From Microbacterium hydrocarbonoxydans (lineage in GTDB: Bacteria; Actinomycetota; Actinomycetes; Actinomycetales; Microbacteriaceae), in the NCBI RefSeq assembly GCF_023715885.1, contig NZ_JAMBOY010000002.1:186001-250000 (forward strand): a stretch of 64,000 bases of DNA, written 5' to 3'. Made by a program: the position numbers and the translations under genes. The notes beneath the pieces are model-generated. The model saw only the letters and a program-made list of their open reading frames with translations, was not told the DNA's origin and made no database searches. Positions 38,006 to 46,690 of the stretch are shown piece by piece; within the stretch, counting starts at the first letter, position 1; each line of letters opens with the position of its first letter.

Positions 38006-38650
38006 TCACTCCCCCGCGAGACCGCCCAGCATATGGCCGAACGAGCGCCCCTCGCCGAGGTAGGTCGCCGGGTCGAAGGGGTCGGAGACGGTGGCCGCGT
38101 CGCGCTGCGCCATCGCATCGGCGAGCTCCTTCGCCCCCTTCTCCACGCGGCGCGCGAGCGGTGCGACGTCGTCCCCGGCGCCTCCCCAGTCGCTCGATGC
38201 CGCGAAGACGCCCGTCGATACGGCATCCGCGTGCAGGTAGGCGAAGAGCGGGCGGATCGCGTAGTCGATCGCGAGCGAATGACGAGCCGTCCCGGCGTTC
38301 GCACCGATCAGCACCGGCTTCCCGGTGAGCGAATCAGGATCGAGCACGTCGATGAACGACTTGAACAGCCCCGAGTAGCTCGTCGAGAAGATCGGCGTGA
38401 CCGCGATGAGCGCGTCGGCGGAGACCACCGTGTTGATCGCCGTCTCGAGCGCGGGCGGGGCGAAGCCCGTCAGCAGGTTGTTCGTGATGTCGTGCGCGTA
38501 GTCGCGCAGTTCGATCACGTCGACCGTGGCGGCGATGTCGCGCGCGGCGAGCGCCTTGACCGTCTCCGCGGCCAGCCTGTCGGCGAGCATCCGCGTCGAC
38601 GACGGGTTCGACAGCCCCGCCGAGACCACGGCGATGCGGCGGGTGGTCAT
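38006..38650 (-). CDS. FMN reductase, CE1759 family (LLM partner)
   Basis: 214-aa NADPH-dependent FMN reductase with the flavodoxin-like opening RRIAVVSAGLSNPSSTRMLA and the TPIFSTSYSGLFKSFIDVLD segment, both typical of the CE1759 family. That family supplies reduced FMN to the CE1758 luciferase-like partner encoded immediately upstream. The start lies one base beyond the LLM stop codon (38652), so the two are probably coupled. The oxidised substrate of the pair is unknown. Confidence 0.9.
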   Translation of the reverse strand: MTTRRIAVVSAGLSNPSSTRMLADRLAAETVKALAARDIAATVDVIELRDYAHDITNNLLTGFAPPALETAINTVVSADALIAVTPIFSTSYSGLFKSFIDVLDPDSLTGKPVLIGANAGTARHSLAIDYAIRPLFAYLHADAVSTGVFAASSDWGGAGDDVAPLARRVEKGAKELADAMAQRDAATVSDPFDPATYLGEGRSFGHMLGGLAGE

Positions 38651-38651
38651 C

Positions 38652-39875
38652 TCAGGCTCCCTTCCGGGCCAGGCCGAACGCGGATCCGGCGGGTGCCGGC
38701 GTGTCCTCGTAGGGCGAGTCGCCGGTGAGGTTGTCGCCGCGGTTGGCACCTGGACGCGCCTGGCGTGTGGGTCCGTCGCCGTAGACGGCCTTCACACGGG
38801 CCGCGTGGGTCGGGGCGTCCGGAACCGTCTCCGGGCGATCCTTCGCGAGCTCCTTGCGGAGCACCGGCACGACCTCCGAGCCGAGGATGTCGAGCTGCTC
38901 GAGAACCGTCTTCAGCGGCAGACCCGCGTGGTCGATGAGGAACAGCTGGCGCTGGTAATCGCCGAAGTGCTCGCGCATGCCGGCGTAGCGGTCGATCACC
39001 TGCTGCGGCGACCCCACGGTGAGCGGAGTCATCTCGGTGAAGTCCTCCATGCTGGGGCCGTGACCGTACACCGGGGCGTTGTCGAAGTACGGGCGGAACT
39101 GCGACACCGCATCCTGGGACTTCGCGGCCATGAACACCTGACCGCCGAGACCGACGATCGCCTGCTCCGGCGTGCCGTGCCCGTAGTGCGCATAGCGCTG
39201 GCGGTAGAGCTCGATCAGCCGCTGATAGTGCTCCTTCGGCCAGAAGATGTTGTTCGCGAAGAAGCCGTCACCGTAGTAGGCGGCCTGCTCGGCGATTTCG
39301 GGTGTGCGGATCGAGCCGTGCCAGACGAAGGGAGCGATGCCGTCGAGCGGGCGCGGCGTCGAGGTGAAGCCCTGCAGCGGGGTGCGGAACTTGCCCTCCC
39401 AGTCCACCACGTCCTCACGCCACAGCTTGTGCAGCAGCGCGTAGTTCTCGATCGCGAGCGGGAGTCCCTGACGGATGTCCTTGCCGAACCAGGGATAGAC
39501 GGGTCCGGTGTTGCCGCGCCCGAGCATGAGATCCATGCGACCGTCGGAGACGTGCTGCAGCATCCCGTACTCCTCAGCGATGCGCACGGGGTCGTTCGTC
39601 GTGATGAGCGTCGTCGAGGTCGACACGATCAGTCGCTCGGTCTGCGCGGCGAGCGCCGCGAGGAACGTGGTCGGGCTCGAGGACCAGAACGGCGGGTTGT
39701 GGTGCTCTCCGATCGCGAAGACGTCGAGGCCGACCTCTTCGCTGTGCTTGGCGATCGCGAGGGTCGCCTTGATGCGCTCCTGCTCGCTGGGCGTGACTCC
39801 GGTCGTCGGGTCGCGGGTGATGTCGCTGACCGACATGATGCCGAACTGCATCTGCGCGCCTGTCTGCTCGCTCAT
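38652..39875 (-). CDS. LLM-class flavin-dependent oxidoreductase, CE1758 family
   Basis: 407-aa luciferase-like monooxygenase (TIM barrel using FMNH2). It carries FGIMSVSDITRDPTTG and the VFAIGEHHNPPFWSSSP block that marks the CE1758 family, plus LMLGRGNTGPVYPWFG. The C-terminus is extended and disordered. ATG 39875 follows a GGAG ribosome site. It is the first gene of the pair with the FMN reductase. A 12-bp palindrome lies about 45 bp upstream. Confidence 0.92.
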   Translation of the reverse strand: MSEQTGAQMQFGIMSVSDITRDPTTGVTPSEQERIKATLAIAKHSEEVGLDVFAIGEHHNPPFWSSSPTTFLAALAAQTERLIVSTSTTLITTNDPVRIAEEYGMLQHVSDGRMDLMLGRGNTGPVYPWFGKDIRQGLPLAIENYALLHKLWREDVVDWEGKFRTPLQGFTSTPRPLDGIAPFVWHGSIRTPEIAEQAAYYGDGFFANNIFWPKEHYQRLIELYRQRYAHYGHGTPEQAIVGLGGQVFMAAKSQDAVSQFRPYFDNAPVYGHGPSMEDFTEMTPLTVGSPQQVIDRYAGMREHFGDYQRQLFLIDHAGLPLKTVLEQLDILGSEVVPVLRKELAKDRPETVPDAPTHAARVKAVYGDGPTRQARPGANRGDNLTGDSPYEDTPAPAGSAFGLARKGA

Positions 39876-39919
39876 GATTGCTCCGTCTTCTCCGAATCGG
39901 GTGCCCTGCATCCGGTTCT

Positions 39920-39931
39920 ATTCATTTGAAT
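39920..39931. promoter_or_regulatory. Candidate operator in the LLM oxidoreductase promoter
   Basis: ATTCA-TT-TGAAT palindrome, downstream of a minus-strand TTGACT (39939-39944) that could be the -35. A repressor bound here would block the promoter. The regulator is not encoded next to it. Confidence 0.45.
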
Positions 39932-39973
39932 GTATCTGAGTCAACGCGATCGGACCAACTTTATTCCCGGCGG

Positions 39974-39979
39974 TAGCCT
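39974..39979 (+). promoter_or_regulatory. -10 hexamer, likely leaderless start of the acyltransferase gene
   Basis: TAGCCT ends 6 nt before ATG 39986. Confidence 0.5.
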
Positions 39980-39985
39980 CAGAGC

Positions 39986-41134
39986 ATGAACAGTGCCGGA
40001 GCCGACCCGAACCCCGTCACCGCGACGGCACCGAAGCCGCGCCGACGCGTCCCGTTCTGGGACAACGCGCGCTACGCGTGCATCGTGCTGGTCGTGCTCG
40101 GGCATGCGGTACAGCGCCTCACCTACGACTCAGACATCGCGCTGGCCGCCTACCTGGCGCTGTACGCCTTCCACATGCCCGCGTTCGCGATCATCTCCGG
40201 CTACTTCTCGAAATCGGGCTCCCCCACCAGGGTGCAGATGGCGCGGGTGATCACCGACATCCTCGTGCCGTACGTGATCTTCGAGTTCCTCTGGACGCTG
40301 ACGAAGTGGGTTGTCGAGGGGCAGGCGGAGCCGAACTTCACCAAGCCGTCGTGGACGCTGTGGTTCCTGCTCGCGCTGGGTATCTTCCGCCTCGTGCTCC
40401 CCTACCTCGCGCTGCTCCGGTGGCCACTCGCCTGGACCGTCGCGATCTCCCTGGGCGTCGGTTATCTTCCCAACGTCGACAGCACGTTCTCCCTGTCGCG
40501 AACGCTCGGGCTGCTGCCGTTCTTCACGCTGGGATGGTGGCTGCGCGAGCGCGACGTCGTCGCCCGGCTGCGGCTGCTCGATGCGCGCCCGTGGTGGCTC
40601 CGTGTCGGCGCCGTCGGAGTGCTCGCCGCCGCGGGATTCACCGCCTGGCACTGGGTCGAGCTCTGGGAGCGGATCGACCTGCGGCACTGGCTCTTCTACG
40701 AGGACGCCTACGCCGACCTCGGCGGCGAGCAGTGGTGGGCCGGAGGTGTCCGCCTGGCCCTGATGCTGCTCGCGCTCGTGTTGAGCGCGGCCTTCTTCGT
40801 CCTGGTCCCGCGCGGAACCTACTGGTGGACTCCCTTCGGGCAGTACACGATGTACGTCTACCTGCTGCACTCGTTCGCTCTCTACCCCTTTCGCGAAACC
40901 GGGGTGCTGCGTGACCTGGACCCGACCTGGCTCTGGCTACCGCTGGTCACTCTGCTGTCGGTCGCTCTCGCCCTCGCGCTCGCGACGAAGCCCGTGCGGT
41001 GGCTGTTCCGCCCGCTCGTCGAGCCGCGGCCGAACTGGCTGTTCGCCGATCCGCACCTCGCCGGCAAGCAGGGACACCGGAGCGATCCCACCGGGTCGCG
41101 TCGACCGCGACCGATCTCGGGCGCTCCTCGGTGA
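39986..41134 (+). CDS. Acyltransferase family 3 membrane protein
   Basis: 382-aa multi-spanning protein of the acyltransferase-3 family (OafA/WecH/fucose-4-O-acetylase fold). It opens FWDNARYACIVLVVLGHAVQRL, with the catalytic histidine in LGHA, followed by about ten hydrophobic segments and YTMYVYLLHSF near the end. The family acylates envelope sugars. The stop codon overlaps the GTG of the serine hydrolase gene (GTGA). Confidence 0.88.
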   Translation: MNSAGADPNPVTATAPKPRRRVPFWDNARYACIVLVVLGHAVQRLTYDSDIALAAYLALYAFHMPAFAIISGYFSKSGSPTRVQMARVITDILVPYVIFEFLWTLTKWVVEGQAEPNFTKPSWTLWFLLALGIFRLVLPYLALLRWPLAWTVAISLGVGYLPNVDSTFSLSRTLGLLPFFTLGWWLRERDVVARLRLLDARPWWLRVGAVGVLAAAGFTAWHWVELWERIDLRHWLFYEDAYADLGGEQWWAGGVRLALMLLALVLSAAFFVLVPRGTYWWTPFGQYTMYVYLLHSFALYPFRETGVLRDLDPTWLWLPLVTLLSVALALALATKPVRWLFRPLVEPRPNWLFADPHLAGKQGHRSDPTGSRRPRPISGAPR

Positions 41135-41994
41135 CGCGCGCGGCGTCGCTCAGGGACCGCCTCGTCGACGAGGTCGAGGCGAGCGGCTTCGGAGCCCACG
41201 GCCTTCACGTTCGGGTCGGCGACAGCGCCGCGGAGCACCGCTGGACTGTCGACGAGCGCGAAGAGATCCACTCGGTCGCGAAGGGCGTGAGCGCGCTCGC
41301 GGTGGGAATGGCGGATGCGGAAGGTGTGCTGTCCCTCGACGAGCCGATCTCCCGATTGGCCGGCGACGCGACGCTCGGACGCGATGTCGACGGCGTCACC
41401 CTCCGCCGCCTGCTCTCGATGTCGAGCGGCATCGATCTCCCGTGGACGCCGACGATGATGACGGACTGGCCCGATCTCGCCGCAGAGTTCCTGAGCCGCG
41501 ATTCGCGCGGCCGGACATTCCAGTACTCCAACGCCAGCACCTACACGGCGATGCGCCTGCTGGAGCGAGCGGTCGGCGATGTCGAGGACTATATCCGGCC
41601 GCGCCTCTTCGCTCCCCTGGGACTCGACGATGTCGAATGGCGGCGCTGCCCGCTCGGATTCGTCCTCGCCGGCGAGGGCCTTGCACTCCGGACCGAGGAG
41701 ATGTCCCGCATCGGCCGCCTGCTCCGCGATCGGGGCGTCTGGAACGGGGAGCGCATCGTGCCAGGAGCCGTCGTCGACGCCATGCACTCGGACTGGGTGT
41801 CGGCCGGCACGAACGAGGGGTACGAGCGCTACGGCCTCGGAGCATGGGACGGCCCAGGCCCTGCGTGGCGGCTGCACGGAGCATACGGCCAGCTCGTCAT
41901 CCTGCACGGAGACACGGTCGTCACGGTCTCCGCCGACGACCACTTCCGGGCGGACGCCTTCGCCGCGGCAGCCGTGCGCCTCATCGCGGGCTGA
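41131..41994 (+). CDS. Serine hydrolase, beta-lactamase/class C fold
   Basis: 287-aa penicillin-binding-protein-like hydrolase. SVAK (in IHSVAKGVSA) is the S-x-x-K nucleophile, QYSNASTY supplies Y-x-N, and the HGAYGQ stretch near the end replaces the usual KTG box. No signal peptide is visible, so it seems cytoplasmic, which is unusual for this fold. The GTG start at 41131 is fixed by the GTGA overlap with the acyltransferase gene. Confidence 0.88.
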   Translation: MTRAASLRDRLVDEVEASGFGAHGLHVRVGDSAAEHRWTVDEREEIHSVAKGVSALAVGMADAEGVLSLDEPISRLAGDATLGRDVDGVTLRRLLSMSSGIDLPWTPTMMTDWPDLAAEFLSRDSRGRTFQYSNASTYTAMRLLERAVGDVEDYIRPRLFAPLGLDDVEWRRCPLGFVLAGEGLALRTEEMSRIGRLLRDRGVWNGERIVPGAVVDAMHSDWVSAGTNEGYERYGLGAWDGPGPAWRLHGAYGQLVILHGDTVVTVSADDHFRADAFAAAAVRLIAG

Positions 41995-42003
41995 CGACTC
42001 GGC

Positions 42004-43311
42004 TCAGTCGAACAGTGGCGCTCCGACGTAGGATCCCTGCTCCGCACCAGCGGGGATCGCCCAGAGCCCGGAACCCACGTGCCGGATGTACTCGTTCAGG
42101 CGATCGGTCGAGAGCTTCCGCTGCAGGGCGATGAACTGCGCGGGATCGCGCTGGTACGACAGGAAGAAGAGGCCGGCGTCGAGGCGACCGAGATCGTTGT
42201 TGCCGTCGACGTAGTTGAAGCCGCGACGGAGGATGCGGACGCCGTCGTTCTGCTCCGGATTCGCCAGCCGCACATGCGAGTTGGCGTCGATGCGCGCTGA
42301 AGCGAAGTCCGGGGCGGTGAACTCGTCGCCGCCGGACAGCGGCGCGCCGCGTCCCTTGTCGCGGCCGATGATCGTGTCCTGCTCCGCCAGGCGCACCCGA
42401 TCCCACGTCTCGATGAGCATCGCGATCTTTCGCGCGACGAGGTACGACCCGCCCGCCATCCACGCCGGCTCGTCGGATGCCGCGACCCAGACGCTCTTCG
42501 CGAGAGCCCTCTCGTCGTCGGCGAGGATGTTGGCGGTGCCGTCTTTGAAGCCGAAGAGATTGCGCGGAGTCGCCTGGTCAGCCGTCGTGCGCGAGGTCTT
42601 GCCGAAGCCGAGCTGCGACCAGCGGAGCTTCGCGCGCCCGAAGGCGATGCGACTGAGGTTGCGGATCGCGTGCACCGCGACCTGCGGGTCGTCGGCGCAC
42701 GCCTGGATGCAGAGATCGCCGTTCGACAGCTGCGGGACGAGGTCGTCACCCAGGAACGCGGGAAGCCGTTCCAGCGAGGCGGGACGCTGTGCGGCGATGC
42801 CGTACCGGTCGCCGTCCTCGTTCTCGAACAGGCTGGGGCCGAAGCCGATCGTGATGGTGAGACCGGCGGCCGGGAGTCCGAGCGCCTCCCCCGTGTCGTC
42901 CGGTGGCACCTCGGCGTCGCCGCCGACCGCTCCCGTCGCGCTCACCTCGAGGCCCTGCGTCAGCCGGGACGCCGCATAGCTCCAGTCCTGCAGGAGCGTC
43001 ACGAGGTCGTCGCGGTCGGTGCGCGGCATCATGTCGAATGCCGCGAAGTGGAGGTGCTCCTGCACGGGTGTGGTTATGCCGGCCTGGTGCGCGCCGAAGA
43101 ACGAGTAGGCGTGCTCGGCGTCTTCCGCGACCCGGGCGCGCCCGAGCGCCACGCCGCCTGTCAGGCCGGCGCCGAGACCGACCGCGAGCGATGCGGCCCC
43201 GCCGCCGAGTGCGAGTCCGAGGAGCCCCCTGCGGCTCAGCCCCGACGGGACGGATGCCGCCGCAGACGCGTTCCCAGCGTCTGCGGCGACCTCATCAGTG
43301 CTGTCGTCCAC
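42004..43311 (-). CDS. efeB: Deferrochelatase/Dyp-type peroxidase EfeB
   Basis: 435-aa heme peroxidase exported by the Tat route: SRRGLLGLALGGGAASLA at about 25-42 is a twin-arginine signal. The Dyp signature GFKDGTANI and the heme-region RRGFNYVDGNND are present. In the EfeUOB system it works outside the membrane, oxidising ferrous iron or releasing iron from heme. The GTG start has a TACGAT hexamer 7 nt upstream, perhaps incidental because efeO lies 21 bp upstream on the same strand. Confidence 0.94.
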   Translation of the reverse strand: MDDSTDEVAADAGNASAAASVPSGLSRRGLLGLALGGGAASLAVGLGAGLTGGVALGRARVAEDAEHAYSFFGAHQAGITTPVQEHLHFAAFDMMPRTDRDDLVTLLQDWSYAASRLTQGLEVSATGAVGGDAEVPPDDTGEALGLPAAGLTITIGFGPSLFENEDGDRYGIAAQRPASLERLPAFLGDDLVPQLSNGDLCIQACADDPQVAVHAIRNLSRIAFGRAKLRWSQLGFGKTSRTTADQATPRNLFGFKDGTANILADDERALAKSVWVAASDEPAWMAGGSYLVARKIAMLIETWDRVRLAEQDTIIGRDKGRGAPLSGGDEFTAPDFASARIDANSHVRLANPEQNDGVRILRRGFNYVDGNNDLGRLDAGLFFLSYQRDPAQFIALQRKLSTDRLNEYIRHVGSGLWAIPAGAEQGSYVGAPLFD

Positions 43312-43332
43312 CTGCGTGATCGTACCCGTCGG

Positions 43333-44565
43333 TCAGTCGAGGATCGTGCCGGTGAGCTGCGAGAGCGGCTCGGCCAGGGCGTTGATCAGGTCGGTGAACT
43401 CCCGCTTGTCGTCGTCGGTCAGCTCGGAGTATCCGACGAAGCCATCATCGAGCGACCCGTGCGCGGCGAGCGAGGCCTCGAGAGCGGCGTAGCCGTCTTC
43501 GATCTCGCCGACGAGAGCTTCGCCGTCGTCACCCTGCGCCGCGGCGAAGTCCTGCACGAGCGAGAACGCCATCTTCGACCCCTCGACGTTGGCGGCGAAG
43601 TCGTAGAGATCGGTCCCCGACCACCAGTCCTCCTCGCCGGAGATCTTGCCGGTCGCGACCTCGTCGAGCAGCGCGATCGCCCCGTTCGAGATGCCGCCGA
43701 TGCCCTGGTCCTCGAGAGCGGTCGCGAAGTCGTCGGAGTGGACGTAGTCGTACAGCTCCTGCACGTCGGCGAGCAGCTGGTCGCCGTAGCCGGCGCGCTC
43801 CTCGGGGGTCGACGGCGCCCAGTCCTGCCAGGCCGGCGTCTCGCCGTCGGCGTTCAGCGCGTCCTGCGCCGGGACCCAGAGGTCCTTCTCGATGCGGTGG
43901 AAGCCCGTCCAGTCGAGCCCCTCGGCGACGGCATCCACCTCCCGGTAATCGATGCGGGGATCGAGAGTGCCCAGCGCCTCGGCGACCGGCTCGATGCGCT
44001 CGTAGAAGGCGCGGGTCTGCGGGAACTCGGTGCGGGCCGTCTCGTCGTCGCCCGACTCGTAGGCGGTGACGAGCTCCTCGACGGCGGGCACCAGCTGGCC
44101 GACCTGGTCCTTCACGAAGGCGGCGTACAGGTCGACGGCCTGCTGCTTCTGCTCGGAGTCCTCGCCGGCGACCGCCACCCGGTCTCCGGTCACCGTGAAC
44201 TCGGCCTTCCCGACACCGTCGCCGATCATCCCCGGCTTGCAGAGAGTGAAGTACTTTCCCGGCTGCGCGACGACCGTCAAGGTGCGTGAAGCAGCGGGGG
44301 CGATGTTCTCGACCTCGCCGACGATGCGCAGCCCGTCCTCGGCGAGCAGGTAGAACTCGGACGTCTGGGCGCTGTCGTTCTTGACGTCGAAGGTGAGAGT
44401 GCCGCTCTTCGCGGTCGAGCCGGAGACGGCGCATCCGGAGTCGGTCGATGCGACGTCGAACGCGGCTCCCGCGGCGGCGTCGCTCTTCGCGACGCATCCG
44501 CTCAGCACGAGGACGGCCGCGCCGGCGGCCGCGACGGATGCCAGAACTCGGCGAGAGGTGGTCAT
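43333..44565 (-). CDS. efeO: Iron uptake lipoprotein EfeO
   Basis: 410-aa periplasmic-type iron-binding component. The lipobox LVLSGC gives a lipid-anchored Cys at about residue 24, replacing the free periplasmic form of Gram-negatives. A cupredoxin-like domain (about 35-140) is followed by the M75 imelysin-like domain with the H-x-x-E motif HRIEKDLW. ATG 44565 overlaps the efeU stop (ATGA), so the two are coupled. Confidence 0.94.
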   Translation of the reverse strand: MTTSRRVLASVAAAGAAVLVLSGCVAKSDAAAGAAFDVASTDSGCAVSGSTAKSGTLTFDVKNDSAQTSEFYLLAEDGLRIVGEVENIAPAASRTLTVVAQPGKYFTLCKPGMIGDGVGKAEFTVTGDRVAVAGEDSEQKQQAVDLYAAFVKDQVGQLVPAVEELVTAYESGDDETARTEFPQTRAFYERIEPVAEALGTLDPRIDYREVDAVAEGLDWTGFHRIEKDLWVPAQDALNADGETPAWQDWAPSTPEERAGYGDQLLADVQELYDYVHSDDFATALEDQGIGGISNGAIALLDEVATGKISGEEDWWSGTDLYDFAANVEGSKMAFSLVQDFAAAQGDDGEALVGEIEDGYAALEASLAAHGSLDDGFVGYSELTDDDKREFTDLINALAEPLSQLTGTILD

Positions 44566-45512
44566 ACTGCTCCTTGATCGGTGAGGGACTCCGCCGGTGC
44601 ATCCGCGGCGGACGACGGTGTCGAATGTGGGGTGGAAGACCGACGGGAGCGCAGCCCGCGGACGAAGAGGAAGCCGACGACGGCGAGGTAGACGACCCAC
44701 GCCGTGACCTGGAGCCAGGTCATGCGCGGCATGAAACCGACCGTCGCCTGGAGGATCGTGGCGAGCGTGCCGCCCGGCGCGATGGCCGCGCTCACGTCGA
44801 AGGCCCATCCGAACGGGAACGCCGCCCAGCCGGTCGCGACAGCACCGGTGACCGAGTCGACGGGCGCCAGCGCCGTGAAGGGGCCCGGCAGCGCTCCGGC
44901 TTCCTGCAGATCCATGGCCGCGTAGGCCAGCACGCCGGCGGCGACGATCACGAGGAAGCCGCTCGTCCAGGTGAAGAACCGACGCAGGTCGAGGCGCACG
45001 GCACCTCGCGCCAGCAGCCAGCCGATCGCGACGGCCGCCACGAGACCGAGCACGGCGCCGAGGAGTGCCGTGGGCGCGTCGCCGAAAGACTGGACCATCG
45101 ACCAGAGCAGCAGCGTCGTCTCGATACCCTCACGGGCGACGGAGACGAAGCCGATCGCGACGAGAGCCCAGACACCGCCCTGGGTGAGCGCCCGATCGAG
45201 TCCGCCTTCGAGGGTGGCCTTCATCGTGCGCCCGGCCTTCTGCATCCAGAAGATCATCCAGGTGACCATGCCGACGGCGAGCAGCGACATGAGGCCGCCG
45301 ATGAGCTCCTGCGCCTCGAAGGTCAAGGAGTATGCACCGAAGGTGAGGATGGCGCCGATCCCCAGAGCGAGCGCGACGGCGAGCCCCACTCCCGCCCACA
45401 TCCGGGGCAGCGCGTCCGAACGTCCGAGCCTGCGGAGGTAGGCGACGAGGATGCCGACGACGAGTGCGGCCTCGAGGCCTTCTCGGAGGCCGATGAGAAA
45501 GGTGGCGAGCAC
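44562..45512 (-). CDS. efeU: Ferrous iron permease EfeU
   Basis: 316-aa member of the oxidase-dependent Fe transporter family (Ftr1-like), about seven membrane segments. Both REXXE iron motifs are present: REGLE near the start and REGIE midway. The GTG at 45512 yields the family start VLATFLIGLREGLEAALVV. A TTG at 45539 in the same frame would overlap the inverted repeat upstream and is the less likely start. First gene of efeU-efeO-efeB. A charged, Ser/Ala-rich tail ends the protein. Confidence 0.93.
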   Translation of the reverse strand: MLATFLIGLREGLEAALVVGILVAYLRRLGRSDALPRMWAGVGLAVALALGIGAILTFGAYSLTFEAQELIGGLMSLLAVGMVTWMIFWMQKAGRTMKATLEGGLDRALTQGGVWALVAIGFVSVAREGIETTLLLWSMVQSFGDAPTALLGAVLGLVAAVAIGWLLARGAVRLDLRRFFTWTSGFLVIVAAGVLAYAAMDLQEAGALPGPFTALAPVDSVTGAVATGWAAFPFGWAFDVSAAIAPGGTLATILQATVGFMPRMTWLQVTAWVVYLAVVGFLFVRGLRSRRSSTPHSTPSSAADAPAESLTDQGAV

Positions 45513-45539
45513 GGAACGGGGACTCTCTGACGGAACCAA

Positions 45540-45557
45540 GGTAAGGCATCCCTTACC
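45540..45557. promoter_or_regulatory. Candidate iron-responsive operator for efeUOB
   Basis: GGTAAGG-CATC-CCTTACC is a perfect 7-bp inverted repeat 28 bp upstream of the efeU GTG. The half-site resembles the AGGTWAG half of the DtxR/IdeR iron box, but the spacer is longer than in the 19-bp consensus, so the regulator is uncertain. Confidence 0.5.
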
Positions 45558-45664
45558 CAGAAGGAGACCTTAGCATCACGTCTGCGATTGTTTCGACCGG
45601 GCGCCTCGAGAACGGTTCGGGGTAATGCGGCGCAACACTCGTCCGCACGGCCGTCACGGCGATT

Positions 45665-45670
45665 TACGCT
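45665..45670 (+). promoter_or_regulatory. -10 hexamer, likely leaderless start of the oxygenase gene
   Basis: TACGCT ends 6 nt before ATG 45677. Confidence 0.55.
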
Positions 45671-45676
45671 CGGGGC

Positions 45677-46681
45677 ATGGCTGATCTCTCGCTCCCCATC
45701 CTCGATCTCTCCCAGCTCGACGCCGGCCCCGAGGCAGCAGCACGGTTCCGCGACGAGCTGCGTGCCGCCACTCACGACGTCGGGTTCTTCTACCTCACGG
45801 GAACGGGCATCTCCGCCGAGCTCGAGGCACGTCTGCACCAGGCCGCCCTCGACTTCTTCGCCCTGCCCGAAGACGACAAGCTGGCGATCGAGAACGTCAA
45901 GAGCCCGCACTTCCGCGGCTACACGCGCATCGGCGGCGAGCGCACACAGGGGAAGGTCGACTGGCGCGAGCAGATCGACATCGGACCGGAGCGCGAGCCC
46001 GTCGAGGGCGGGCCGGCGTTCAACCGCCTGACGGGTCCGAACCTCTGGCCGGCGGCGCAGCCGGAGCTGAAGGAGGTCGTCACGGAGTGGCATGACACCC
46101 TGACGGAGATCGCCCGCAAGCTGCTGCGCGCGTGGGCGCTCACCCTCGGCGCCGAGGAGACGTACTTCGACGAGTCGTTCCGCGACCCGTCCACCCTGAT
46201 CAAGATCGTCCGGTATCCGGGCACGAACGAGCCGGAGCCCCAGCAGGGTGTCGGCGCGCATAAGGACTCGGGCGTGCTCACGCTGCTCTGGGTCGAACCA
46301 GGCAAGGGCGGGCTCCAGGTCGAGCGCGACGGCGAGTGGGTGTCGGCGCCGCCCGTGCCCGGCGCCTTCGTCGTCAACATCGGCGAGCTGCTGGAGTACG
46401 CGACCGGCGGGTACCTCAAGGCCACCAACCACCGTGTGATCTCGCCGAGGGCTCCCGAGGAGCGCATCTCGATCCCGTTCTTCTTCAACCCGGCCCTGGA
46501 CCAGCAGCTGCCGCTCCTCGAGCTGCCGGCCGACCTCGCCGCCGAGGCGACCGGCATCACCGAGGACCCGAGCAACCCGATCCACGCGACCTACGGCGAG
46601 AACGCGATGAAGTCGCGTCTGCGGGCGCACCCCGACGTGGCGGCGATCCACCACCCCGACCTCGTGCAGGCGCAGGCCTGA
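45677..46681 (+). CDS. 2-oxoglutarate/Fe(II)-dependent oxygenase, isopenicillin N synthase-like
   Basis: 334-aa non-heme iron oxygenase. The N-terminal DIOX_N domain has THDVGFFYLTGTG. The metal triad is H and D in GAHKDSG and H in TNHRVISP, with the cosubstrate arginine in ERISIPFFF. The substrate is unknown. It is not next to a beta-lactam cluster, so antibiotic synthesis is not implied. Convergent with the small regulator gene. Confidence 0.92.
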   Translation: MADLSLPILDLSQLDAGPEAAARFRDELRAATHDVGFFYLTGTGISAELEARLHQAALDFFALPEDDKLAIENVKSPHFRGYTRIGGERTQGKVDWREQIDIGPEREPVEGGPAFNRLTGPNLWPAAQPELKEVVTEWHDTLTEIARKLLRAWALTLGAEETYFDESFRDPSTLIKIVRYPGTNEPEPQQGVGAHKDSGVLTLLWVEPGKGGLQVERDGEWVSAPPVPGAFVVNIGELLEYATGGYLKATNHRVISPRAPEERISIPFFFNPALDQQLPLLELPADLAAEATGITEDPSNPIHATYGENAMKSRLRAHPDVAAIHHPDLVQAQA

Positions 46682-46690
46682 GGCCGGCGG

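Noticed and set aside
45540..45557. Canonical DtxR/IdeR iron box
   Set aside because: Half-sites fit but the spacing does not match the 19-bp consensus, so only a candidate operator is reported.
45677..46681. Isopenicillin N synthase in a beta-lactam cluster
   Set aside because: Only the oxygenase fold is shared; no ACV synthetase or acyltransferase gene is nearby.
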